Below the pieces are notes generated by a model, which was given only the letters and a program-made list of their open reading frames with translations, did not search any database and was not told the origin of the DNA. A DNA stretch of 64,000 nt, taken from positions 124,001 to 188,000 of the forward strand of contig BRON01000004.1 of assembly GCA_024345305.1 (NCBI GenBank), read 5' to 3'. How positions within the stretch are numbered: the stretch's first letter is position 1; each line of letters starts with the position of its first letter. Source of the DNA: Mrakia gelida. Its lineage: Eukaryota; Basidiomycota; Tremellomycetes; Cystofilobasidiales; Mrakiaceae. Both the position numbers and the translations under genes were made by a program. Shown here piece after piece: positions 11,159 through 21,228 of this stretch.

Positions 11159-12220
11159 CTATGACCAGCACTCCGAGAAGTCGATGAAAAACGTCGATCC
11201 ATCCTCCCTCTTCCAAGTCCAGCGCGAATCCCACCTGCTCTCCTTCGCGTCCGACCTCCCCTTCTCCACTACCCATCGCTCGAGTTGACCAAGAAACTCC
11301 CGTGAGAATCCAACGAGGGTGCCAGTGAACCCACCTTCCACTTGAATCACGTCGTTGGCGGAGGAGATGAGGTAGAGGTCGTCTCGGTCGGCGGAGGATG
11401 GGTCCTTCGTAAACTCGAGGCGGCAGACGAAGTCGAGAGGGTCGAAAGCGTCGGGAACGAGGGTAACAAGATCGATCTCGTACCAGTGATGAGACGCGAT
11501 GACGGCGTGGAGGGGTTGGAAAGAGTCCAAGACGGTGTGTTGGAAGACGCGACGGTCCACTTGGACATCGATGTAGAACTCCGCCTCCACGTCCTGTAGA
11601 ACCCGTCTCGCTCGCTCCTCTGATGTTTCCGCCACCACATAGAGGTCTCGACTCCCATCCGCGAGCGTTCTGTGCGCTGTTCTTGGACGGTTCCAGTGTT
11701 GAACGTCCTGTTCGAGAAGGAAGAGACGAAGACGGAGGGACTGCCTTTCCTCCTCCTTCGCGATCCACGAAGGAGGGTTCGATTTTGAGGAGGGAGGGAG
11801 AGGCTCGAATGTGAGCTTTGGGACTCGGCGGTAGGTTGGGAGGTGAACTTGGGCGCGGTAGGTGTCGTCCGAACGAGGTCCCATGCTGACTGGAAGGACG
11901 GCTTCGACGACGATCCTGACCTCCTCGATGAGCTCCCACCTCTTTCTCCCTTCCTCTCCGACGACGACGAGTCCTTCCTTAGGATCGAAGAGGGAGATCC
12001 AGTTGGAGGGTTTTGCGATGGTGATTGACCTCCAGAAGAAGGGGAGGCAAATCTGACGGATCGCTTTGGAGACGAGGAGGAGGTGAGAGGTTGACGAAGG
12101 AGGAGTGGGTTCCGTTGTTTCGTCGTTGGAAGAAGAGGAGGAGGAGACGAAGGGGAGAAAGGCGAGTTCGAGGATTCGTTCGAGGACTTCAAGGGGGAGG
12201 GCGAGAGGTCTAGAGGTCAT
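11159..12220 (-). CDS. F-box-like protein (locus A)
   Basis: This is a single exon of 353 residues, starting MTSRPLALPLEVLERILELA and ending FFIDFSECWS. The N-terminus resembles an F-box: LPLEVLERILELAFLPF, a Ser-rich insertion, then LLLVSKAIRQICLPFFWRS. No repeat domain is obvious in the remainder. It is a close paralog of the gene at 41330-42403 (locus D), sharing most residues end to end, including MGPRSD, PSWIAKEEER, RRVFQH, F.PLHAVIA and the C-terminal W..REDGS.FF.DFSE.WS. The frame continues upstream without a stop, but that part is the homologous promoter leader and not protein. F-box proteins usually recruit substrates to SCF ubiquitin ligases; the target is unknown. It is divergent from the MYND gene, 285 bp apart. 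Confidence 0.85.
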   Translation of the reverse strand: MTSRPLALPLEVLERILELAFLPFVSSSSSSNDETTEPTPPSSTSHLLLVSKAIRQICLPFFWRSITIAKPSNWISLFDPKEGLVVVGEEGRKRWELIEEVRIVVEAVLPVSMGPRSDDTYRAQVHLPTYRRVPKLTFEPLPPSSKSNPPSWIAKEEERQSLRLRLFLLEQDVQHWNRPRTAHRTLADGSRDLYVVAETSEERARRVLQDVEAEFYIDVQVDRRVFQHTVLDSFQPLHAVIASHHWYEIDLVTLVPDAFDPLDFVCRLEFTKDPSSADRDDLYLISSANDVIQVEGGFTGTLVGFSREFLGQLERWVVEKGRSDAKESRWDSRWTWKREDGSTFFIDFSECWS

Positions 12221-12505
12221 TCTCGGGAGAGGGAAAAGGAGGGAGGAGGAAAGAAGGAGGAGGAGGAGGAGGAGGAGGAGGACCTGAGGGTCGAAGGAGG
12301 TGGGTTGGTTCGGGTACGAGTTGATGCCTGATGTAGAAGAGAGTCCAATCGTGACGATGAGAGGGTACGGCGAGACGCGGGTCGTAAAGGTGGATCCGGA
12401 GGAGGGACGATGCTTGCGGAAGGAAGAAGACAAGATCCAAATGAGCTCGACCTTTCCTTCCTTCCACCTAACGACCGCCTTCCTTCCCCCTTCATTCCTT
12501 TTCGC
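12221..12505. promoter_or_regulatory. bidirectional promoter, locus A copy of the shared leader block
   Basis: The divergent starts at 12220 (-) and 12506 (+) share this spacer. It contains GTCGTAAAGGTGGATC, then CGATGCTTGCGGA at 12408-12420, then TGAGCTCGACC and CCTAACGACC, leading to ATG on the plus strand. The minus-facing half has CTCGTACCCGAACCAACC and GATTGGACTCTC. Both halves recur at loci C and D. Confidence 0.7.
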
Positions 12506-13912
12506 ATGAATTCTTCGCCCACCGAGATCGCTGAAGAGCTCGCCGCTGCTCTCAGGCTGGACGATGATCATTTCGAGGCCTACAAGGGTCAAAGAAGAGG
12601 AGACGAGGTCGACTTCCTGGTTCGTCCCGCTTCGACCTCCCTCCTCCCTCTTCTCTCTCCGAGTCATCTTATGCTTTTATTGAGACCAGGACCGGCTCAG
12701 GGAGTTTCTAGAACTATGGCTACGTTGCTAACTTCCCCTCGATCCCACCTCCTCCAGATTGCTCGCTACGGCCACGAGCAAAATTCCACTCTCTCCGACG
12801 CCATGGTTCGTCTCGCTTTCTTCCTGCCCTCGACCTCACTCTCGAGTCGTTTCTTCCTTGGCTGACTTTGCTTCTCTATTTTATCTTCCAAGACTATCCT
12901 CGGCAACCTCTACCTACCCCGTCGCATGGAGTCCTACATCGATGTCTTCACCGACGGATCGACGAAACCCTCGATCTGCATGAGTTCGCTGGTCGCCCAT
13001 CAAACTCCCAGCCCTCTCTTCTCCCGTTGGGGCAGAGAAAATGATGGACCCGGGCTCGCGATTATGATAGCCGAGCTCTACATGTCGTGCTCTTTCGACA
13101 TGGACTTCAACTCACCCGTCAGTCCGACTGAAGTTTCCTTTCGATCTCCCTCTTCGCGCTTGCTCGCTGTTCTTTTCCTCCAATCAGAGACCTTAAAGTT
13201 CTGACCACTGCATTCTGCTCTTCTTTGGGATACTCAGTACCTCTCCCCTGGCACTCGACACAGCCTGGATCAAATCCACCTCCTTTTGTCGACGTTCTGC
13301 GTCGTGACGAAGGCGATCCCTCTCTCCTCGACAGACTTCTTCCCTCGCCTCTCTCCGGACTTTCGACTTCGCTTTAAGACTCGCCTAGAAGCGCACTCGC
13401 GTCCCATGAATACCTTCGAGGCCACTATCGGTAAATACGCCAGTCAAGCCGATCAGACGCTGGTTGATCAAACCCTCGTCGTGTTGGGAGCTGGGAGGAT
13501 CTTCCTTCGTGCAGAGACCGCTGAGGACTGGAGGAAGGACTGGAGCTCGCGAAATGGACTCATAGTCTGGTGGGGATGTCAGTGGTGCGATAAGATGGAG
13601 AAGGATTCGACTTGTGCGAAGTTGAAGGAGGGAGAGTCGATGCTGGGTTGTGGTCGGGTGAGTCGCGTCGCGTTCCTTTTCCGTTCGCTAGTTGATGAGG
13701 GAGGGACACTGTGACTGATCGCTTCCTCGCATCTTTCAGTGCAAAGCTGTGAAGTCCTGCTCGACAGGTGCGTCAAGTATCTCGGTTCGAGCGCGACAGA
13801 TGCTCGCTCAGTCTTGTCGTCGAGCTGACTTCTCATCTCTCGCTCTCGAACAGCTCATCAAAAAGCGGATTGGAAGAACCACAAGATCTACTGTCACAAG
13901 CCGACGTGGTGA
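12506..13912 (+). CDS. MYND-type zinc-finger protein (locus A)
   Basis: Exons begin with MNSSPTEIAEELAAALRLDD (12506-12619). They continue through IARYGHEQNSTLSDAM, then ILGNLYLPRRMESYIDVF, then a long exon from about 13240 to the donor at about 13660, and end with two short exons. The C-terminus carries the zinc-binding cluster: CQWCDKM, CGRCKAVKSCS, HQKADWKNHKIYCHK. This matches a MYND finger (C-x2-C, C-x2-C, C, H-x3-C). MYND fingers bind proline-rich partners. Unlike the MYND genes at loci C and E, the finger is C-terminal and there is no MSS51-type domain. Several donors are GTTCGT, and one acceptor is AAG (TTCCAAG before ACTATCC). The protein ends three residues after the finger (PTW). 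Confidence 0.75.
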
Positions 13913-14620
13913 TTCAACATGGTGAGCATCGATTTCCACCTTCGCAGAGGCCCTTCCGTCCGAGACTGAATCTCTCTTCATCGTTTCCCTTCGATCAGCT
14001 CGACCCTCGATCTCGTCGCCGTCGCCTTCGCTCTCTTGTCCACAGCCCGACTACCCTTACCTCTTTGCTCGCCTCTTGATACATATTTCGACGTCTCAAC
14101 CGAGTCTTCTTCGAGCTTAGGCCCAGAGATGGTGAGCTCGTTCACAAAGTCCCGACACGCGATCATGTTTTTCCTGACTTAACGCGTCGACCTTTCCCTA
14201 TCTTTGATCTCGCAGGTTCCACAGCCTGACGAGCTTCTACCGCCGTTCAGGACGCTCGAGGGATCGGATGTACTCTCAATACTGACTGCCAGCTCCTTAG
14301 ATCTAGGTTCGTCGCGTCTCTCTTTTTCTCCTTGTCGATTCGAGATCGTTCTCGTCGAAACAAAACGCTGACCTGGCACGTCTTTTCTTTCCCTCGTAGC
14401 TTTGTGTGGCGCCGTCTCTCGTTTTATGAATACGTCCATGGTCGCACTTCCTTTCACTGCAATCCTAGTCCTCGCGAAAGACGAACGAGAGAGGCCCTTT
14501 CTCGAACAAGATCTCCAGCTCTTTCGCTTTCCCGCTGTCCCTCTTTCTCGTAACGGCAAGCTACGAACACAACCTTCCTTTCATCCACACAGCAAGCTAG
14601 ATCTACCTTCGCTAGACTAC
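13913..14620 (+). other. 3' flank with intron-like blocks but no open frame
   Basis: After the MYND stop there are further intron-like blocks: GTGAGC near 13921, GTGAGCTCG near 14129 ending TCTCGCAG near 14216, and GTTCGTCGC near 14310 ending CCTCGTAG near 14399. They include CTGAC branch-like motifs. No long reading frame joins across them. This could be a spliced 3'UTR, a non-coding transcript or a decayed gene tail. Confidence 0.35.
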
Positions 14621-17031
14621 CTACTTCCTCCCAAACCATCCTCCCAACCAACCCTTCTTCTGCTCCGGCTCCTCTTCCTCCTCGCTGTCCTCCTCCTCTT
14701 GTTCCTCCTGCGCCTCCTCGCCCTCATCTTCCTCCTCAGACTCAACAACCTCCTTCTTCGTCTCGACCTTCGCACTCTTCTCAACCTTCGTCTCCCCACC
14801 ACCGCCAACAGCCGCTGCCTTCTTCACCGGCGCGACGACCTCCTTCCTCTCCAACTCAACGAAGTTGAACGCAAGATCCAAGAACTTCCCCTTCCCTCCT
14901 TCCTCCTTCCCAACCGTCTCCTCATAAAGCGTCCTCTTAGCCTCTCCCTCGAGCTCGGTGATCTGCTCGTCGAGTTGAGCGAGGTCGGCGTCGGTGAGGG
15001 GGTTGAGGTCCGAAGGAGGGTAGGTTTTGGGGAGAGAGAGGATCTGACGGAGGAGGAGGGAGGCTCGGGAGAGGAGGAGGAGGGATTTGGTTGTTGGTGA
15101 GGACGAGGAGGAGGACAACTCGGTGGTGGTGGAGGAGGAGGCGAGGAGGAGGTGAAGGGACGCGAGGTGGTAGATCCTGTGAGAGGAGGACGCGACGGAG
15201 AGAAGGGAGAGGTCAGTTTCGAGCGTAAGCCGATCAAGGGGCAGAGAACGACGCGAGAAGATGTGAACATACCTCTTAGCCCTGAAGAACCCAATCTTAG
15301 CCTCGACAGCCTCAGAAACCTCTCCGTCCGCCTCGACGGCACCAAGCTCCCTGATCGCCTCCCATCCCTTGATGACTCCATCGTAGAGCTTGATAACCGA
15401 AGGAAGGACTCGGAGGAGGTCGGGGGCGGTCTTGGGAGCTGGCTTGGTCGAGGTGGAAGCCGCCTTGGTGGTGGCAGCGGTGGTGGGACGAAGGAGAGTC
15501 TTGACGAGGAGGAGGTCTCGAGCGATTCGGTTGGAGAGGAGGGAGTGGAGGAGGTAGTCCTGGAGGAGAGCGAGGGAGTCGATTTGGCTAGGAGTGGGAG
15601 CGGTGGAGGTGGAGGAAGAAGCCTGTGAGGGAAGGGGTACGAGGGAAAGAAGAGAACGAGAGGTCAGCACGAGGTGGTCGGAAGACGAGACGCGAGCGGC
15701 TGAAGAAACGAAAGAAGAAAAAGGGCTGCAACGTACCTGTCCCTCCGACCTGATCCGCTTGACCTTCTCGAAAGCCTCTCCCAGCTCTCCCAGCACCCTA
15801 TCGTAAGCCCTCATCTTCTTCCCTCCGGCTCCCGTCGCTCCCTCCAACTTCTTCAACGCCTTCTCAACCTTCTCCATCACTCCCACGACATCCGCGTTCC
15901 TAAACTCAATCTCCCTCTCCAACCATACCACCTTCCCCATCTTCTTCCTCTCCCTCCCTTCCTCCCCAGCCCATCCTTCAAGCACCTGCAGCACCTCAGT
16001 CGCGTCGTAGCTCGCAAGCAACTCGACGAGCTCCTCCCCTCCAAACTCGGCTACAATGCCCTCTACATCGTGCGAATCCTTCCTTCCAAGCTTGTAAGCG
16101 CAGAACCTGATCCTAGGATCGACCTCCTCGTCCATCCATCCGAGAGCGAGAGCTTCTCCTCGAGGAGTTTCCTCTCCCTCGGCGAGAGCGTGGAGGAGGG
16201 TTCGAGCGACGATGTAGGCTGGGAGGGCTGATTCGTAGTCTTCCTTCTTGAAGGCGAGACCTGCTTGGAGGACGAGGTGGTAGATCTTGGCTTGGCCGAG
16301 GGAACGAGGGGAGGTTGGGTTGGAGGATGGAAGGGAGAGGAGGAGGGAGAGGAGGTTGAAAGCGTGAGCGAGCGATTTGGAGGATCGAGTGTGAGAGTTG
16401 TGCAGGGTTGAAGAGTGTCGAGTGGCGACGGGGGAGGAGAGGTAGGTTTGATGGAGAGCGAGGGACGTGGTGTGAGCTCGTTCAGCTTCGAGGAGGACCA
16501 TTTCGAGGAGTCTATACGAGAAGAGAGGGAAGGAGGTGAGCTTCGAAAGAACGAAGAGGGGAAGGAAGGAAAAGAGAGAGGTCGCACCTCGCATCCTTGA
16601 TGTCCTCTCCCTTGAGAGCAGGGAGCTTCTTGAAAGGCTTAGGCTTCTGACCGGAGGTATGCTGAAGCTTAAGAGTAGATCTCAGCTTGGACAGTCGAGA
16701 AGAGAGGTGCTTGCTGAAGAGGGAGGGAGGAGAGCGAAGGAGGTCAGCTCGAAAGGGAGAGGATGGAAAGCGAGCTCAAAGACGAGCCCTTCTCTCCTCT
16801 CGGGAGATGGATAAGATAAGTTGAGATCTACTCACTGGTATCTCGCGTAATCTCCCGATCTGAGTCCGTAAGTGGTTCGCTCCTGGTGAAGGATCTGGAA
16901 GACTGGGGGAGAGGGAGGGAAGGGGGATCGCAAAAGAAGGAGGTCAGCTTCAGTTCGTTCGTTCGCTCGTCCTTCTTCGAAGATGCTCGACTCGACTCAC
17001 AGTTGATTTCTCCTGGGTTTGAGATAGACAT
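14621..17031 (-). CDS. SRP68: signal recognition particle subunit SRP68
   Basis: The reading runs MSISNPGEIN, then ILHQERTTYGLRSGDYARYQ, then SSRLSKLRSTLKLQH and FKKLPALK, which is the classic SRP68 N-terminus that binds SRP RNA. The next exon starts LLEMVLLEAERAHTTSLA and contains DPRIRFCAYKLG, typical of the family. The C-terminal part, FLDLAFNFVELE, fits the SRP72-interacting region, and the tail is Glu- and Lys-rich, ending GWLGGWFGRK. At least six introns are present. SRP68 with SRP72 forms the S-domain heterodimer that positions nascent secretory chains at the ER. The start at 17031 lies in a short first exon of 31 nt with a GTGAGT donor. The gene is divergent from the mitochondrial protein gene, 253 bp apart. 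Confidence 0.92.
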
Positions 17032-17284
17032 AACTGAACTGAAAAAGATAGAGGGAGGGCGTGGTGGTGAGAGATGAAGGCGAGCTCGTCGTCTCGCTGG
17101 CCGACGAAGTCGTTTTCAAAGTCCGTTTCGAGGACCCCTCCCTCCCTCGCTCTCCCTCCTCCTCTTCTCTTCCACCACCCATCTCGTATAGAAGGACTCT
17201 TATCAAGGCGAGCTTCTTCTTCATCTTTCCTTGAAGAACACCGCTTCGTCTAGATCTGACTCCAAACTCGTCTCCTCCTGTCAG

Positions 17285-18572
17285 ATGCTCTCGGCTGGAT
17301 GTGCGACCTGGACCGCTTCCATCTCTCCTGCTTCTTCCCTCCTTCGTCTCTCTAGAGTCGGTCTTAGGGTAAGTTCCTCAATCTTCTAGTAGAATGGCTG
17401 CTCCCTCAGTACGAGACGGTTCTCGTATATATATACACGTGAGGGGAGGCGCGGGCTTCCTCGAGACGGAGCTGACCTTCTCTCCCTCCCTCCTCCCATC
17501 TCCTTCCCTCCCTCTCCTCCTCCAGAACCCATCCACCATCAGCTCGTCCTCTCTTCTTCGATCCTATATACCCCTCCCACCTTCCTCCAATCGCTCCTAC
17601 TCCTCTACGAAACCACCACCCTCAGAAACGACAACCTCCAACGCTTCTCCATCTTCCTCCTCCTCCGGCCCCGCACCCGACGACCTCGACCGTCCTTCGA
17701 ACTCGTCCTCTTCCAACTCGGACGCGTCGACCACCTCGTCCTTATCGTCTTCAGCGGCATCAGCATCAGAGCTAGGAGACGCATCTACAGGATCAGCAGT
17801 CTCCTCTTCGGTGCCCTCCTATCCCTCCTTCGCTTCCATCTCCTCAACCCACGGTCCCTCCTCCTCCCTCGGCCTCTCCACCAAACCCTCTTACCCAGAC
17901 CCAACTCTCCCTCCCATCCCTCAAGGAGTCCGCAAGTACCAACCTCTCATGACCACCCTCCCTCTCAAATCCTCCGACATCTACCTCGCTCCAACCCTCG
18001 ATCCTCAAATCCAACCTCCACCTCACTTCCCTCCCGCCCACCCTTTCTACTTCCTCTCCATCCGAGACTCCCTCCTCCCCAACAAATGGCGAAACAACCC
18101 CCTCCCCCCATACCCCCGACCCATCGTCGTCCCCTTGTTCCCTGCTCCAGCCCTCCAACCCACCGATCCTCGTCCAGCAGACGCCCCCTCAACCATCCGC
18201 TACCAAGCCCTCCAACCCGAACAGATGGCGGACCTCTACGACAAACGAGTTGCTCGTCGAGCACGTAAGGATCGTCAGGGTAACAGCTGGATTCAGAAGA
18301 TGATGGATGATTGGGATAGGGAGCCGGAGGATCCAGAGGGGTGGCAAGGAGTGAGGTTGAAGCTGGGTTTACCTCCCCACGCGAGGAATCGACCGCCGAG
18401 TGTGATGTATCAGTGGGAGGCGATGGAGGAGGAGGATCTGTGGAAGTTGGTGATTCCGATGCTGTATGTGGTGTTGGCGGTGCCGATTGGGGGGGCGTTT
18501 GGGATGTGGGCTTACTCGTTGGTGTTCAATGGGAGGTGGGAGGATGAGGATGGGAACTTTATGTTCAAGTGA
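17285..18572 (+). CDS. mitochondrial single-span membrane protein, unknown function
   Basis: There are two exons (17285-17368 and 17526-18572). The first encodes an Arg/Ser-rich presequence (MLSAGCATWTASISPASSLL) that continues into exon 2 with LRSYIPLPPSSNRSYSS, a typical matrix-targeting and cleavage region. A Ser/Thr/Asp-rich linker follows. The conserved-looking core runs from PIPQGVRKYQPLMTT through FYFLSIRDSLLPNKWRNN. The C-terminal part has charged DWDREPEDPEGW and one membrane segment (LVIPMLYVVLAVPIGGAFGM), with a short acidic tail ending GNFMFK. I do not recognise the family; an inner-membrane assembly factor or small complex subunit is possible. The intron contains a TATATATATA run. 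Confidence 0.8.
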
Positions 18573-19140
18573 GCGAGGAGGGGAGGGATGGAAGGTTGAG
18601 GTTGGGTTGCTTTTGTTTAGTAGATAGCTTTCATTTTGATCTCTCTTACGCGCTTTTGGCTGGACGGAAGACTCGATTTGGGAGAGAGGGAGAGAAGAAA
18701 GGACGAGGGAGAGGGAGAGTCGGCGCGTCGAAGTGCTTTCGTTCCGGTTTGTCCCTCGCCGCCACGATCCATTTATCTCACGCTCGCACAGCATAATAGA
18801 GAGGGTAGACTCAGAAGGAATCGTTTACATGAATCCCCTTATCGTTTCACTTGAGGAGGGGATACGTTACGGGAGAGAGAGAGAGAAGACGAGGCGGGTC
18901 GGCATTTCGTTGGAGAAGGACGATAGCAGAGACGTTCGACTCACAGGCTACGTAGCGAGAGTGGGAGCAAGATACGATACACTTCAAAGTTTACCGCTCG
19001 ACTATCTGTAAGTAATCAAGCATCAGAAACACGATTCGCTTCAAACTCGACGCGTTGGACGGGAGCGTGACTGACCGACTGTGCTGTTCTTCCTCCTTCG
19101 CCTCTTCACCCATCTCTCCCGACTCTCTACTCTCGAGCTC
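18573..19140. other. convergent 3' intergenic region
   Basis: This 568-bp stretch separates two genes that converge. No feature was recognised. Short open frames lack domain motifs and are not supported by splice phase. Confidence 0.5.
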
Positions 19141-20876
19141 CTATCCTTCCTCCGCCTCGCCTGTTGAAACATCGGGAATCTCTAATCGAACTCTCTTCGC
19201 GACGGCCAAGTCGGACGACGAGGATCGCTTCAAGCTCGAAAAAGAAGAGCGTTCGAGGTTCGAAGCAGGGAGATGGGGTTCGGTGGTACGAACACGAGAC
19301 GCGGGGTTCTGGGTTGGGGGAGTATGGGGTGGTTCCGGGACGTGGGAGAGGGAAGAGGAGGCCGACAAGGAGCGATGGGAAGATGGGGGGTGCGTCTCGT
19401 CGTCGACAACGAGTTCGGCTTCGTCCTTCGGAGATTGAGAGGGAGGAGTAGGAGAGACATGTTCCGATTGAGTTGGAGAAAGATCTATTCGGTCTTCGTT
19501 TGGGCTGGGGGACTGGATTTGGTGAAACGTCGAGTCAGAAAGGCGGCACAGAGATGCCGCGTCGTCGCGTCTCGAGTTCAATCCATTTCACTCACGTTCG
19601 ACCAAGACGGAAGCGGTGCCTGGCCAGAGGTGCGCAGTGTACAAGTCAGAGGTGGCAAAAAGGTAGGAAGAGGTCGAGAGATCATAGACTCACCGATGAC
19701 AAAGCAGCAAGCTCAGCCAAAGGGTCCTCGTCGACGTCAACTTTTTCTCTCCCCGCCAAACTCCTCATCAAGGTCTCGAATCCAAGCTCTCTCTCCCCCA
19801 CTAGCTTTCCCAAGGCGTCCATACTCCCCAAAATATACTCCCATCCCCCGTCTGCCTCCTTCGAACACTTCACCAAAGCTTGAATTCCCCACCTCAACGC
19901 GTCCCTCTTCCGCTCTCCCTCCTCGACCTGCTTCGTGAGCTTCTCGACCCTCCCCTCCGACGCTTCGAGCTTCGTGTCCCTCGCTTCTAGTCTCCCATTG
20001 AGTTCATTCTTCTCCTCCACAAGCTGGCTCTTCTCCTTGCCCATCCTAGCGATGGCGTCCGCGTACCTGTTCTGCAACGACGCGCTCGCTCGAGAAGCTT
20101 CCTCCAACGAGCTCATCTTGGTCTTCAGAACGTCCGACTCCTCCAACTTCGTCTTCATGCTTTCCAGTTCCTTCTGGGAGCTGTCGAGCTGCTCGTTAAG
20201 CTGGGACGACCTCTGATGAGCGATCTCCCTTCGACGATGTTCGTCGACCGATTCCGCCTCGGCTGTTCGAGCTCGTCGTTCCCAGTCGTTCGAGGTGGAT
20301 TGGAGTTGGTTGAGCTGTTTGCAAAGCTCGATTTTGGAGGAAGAGAGGGAGCTGATGGTCGAGTAAGCAGAGGAGAGTTCGAGGGATCGCTGAGCGAGTT
20401 GGGCTTGGAGAGGAGCGAAGAGGGTGGTTTGGATGGAGCCGAGGAGGGAGGAGGTGGCGAGGGAGAGGGTTTGGAGATGAGATTGTTCGAAGCCTGGAAG
20501 AGGAGAGGAGTCGAAAGACAACTCAGTCCTCGTGGAGACAGGTAGAGGCATAGGGAAAGAGAGAGGGAGGAAGAGAGATAATGAGAACGAACTTTGGAAG
20601 ACATCTTGAAGTCCATCCCTCTCAATCCCACTCCTACCTTCATTCTGCTCATTCCTCTCGAGGGCTGACACCCTTTCCTTCGAAGATGACTGGTTTTTGG
20701 CTCTCTGAGGTCGAGGGATGGGCCACGAGGGGAGGGCCGAGAGGAGTGGGAGGAGGAGGTGCAGCCGAAGTCTGAGCAGCTGCTTGGGGCGACGTCGAGG
20801 AGAGCATGGAAGTCCTTCTCGTTGAGGATGGGACGGTAAAAGACGGCTTAGGGGGAAGCGACTGAGAGGGAGGCAT
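19141..20876 (-). CDS. coiled-coil protein, unknown function
   Basis: The likely N-terminus is MPPSQSLPPKPSFTVPSS, Ser/Pro/Ala-rich. The exact junction from this exon to the next is unresolved; a CAG acceptor before RAKNQSSSKERVSALERN fits. From VSALERNEQNEG the frame runs through FEQSHLQTLSLATSSLLGS into about 230 residues of strong heptad coiled coil. It continues past WGIQALVKCSKEADGGWEY, a tiny 24-nt exon (APLPSWSN), and a Ser/Pro-rich tail with a basic patch KRVRLEIPD near the stop. The basic motif may be a nuclear localisation signal. Nothing identifies the family; kinetochore or spindle-pole-body proteins often look like this, but that is only an analogy. Confidence 0.7.
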
Positions 20877-21228
20877 CTCTAGGTGGTGCGAGAAGGAAGG
20901 AGGGTGGGCGTCGAAGGTCGAAACGGAGAGTGGTCGACGACCTTGGGGTGGCAAATTTCGTTGCTAGGTTAGTCTCCTCCTCTCCATTCCACCCCAGTAT
21001 GCATGATCGGAAGAGCACTAAGCTTTGAGCGAAAAGACGAGAAAGAAAGCTTTCTGATGCGAGTCGAGTCGAGTAGAGACGAGGGTCGATGGGATCAACT
21101 GGACATCATCGCTCGACCTCGAAGTAGAAGCGGATGGGCATGAAGTTCGAACTCAACACTACTGCAACCAAATCGTACACACACGTAACCATCTCCAACA
21201 CGCCTCCGACCCCAAGAAAAGACGACGA
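20877..21228. other. intergenic, promoter region of the coiled-coil gene
   Basis: About 350 bp between two minus-strand genes. No repeat or RNA gene was seen. Confidence 0.45.

Noticed and set aside
14402..15100. 232-codon plus-strand ORF
   Set aside because: The second half is antisense to the Glu-rich C-terminus of SRP68; the Leu/Arg-rich composition is typical of such shadows.
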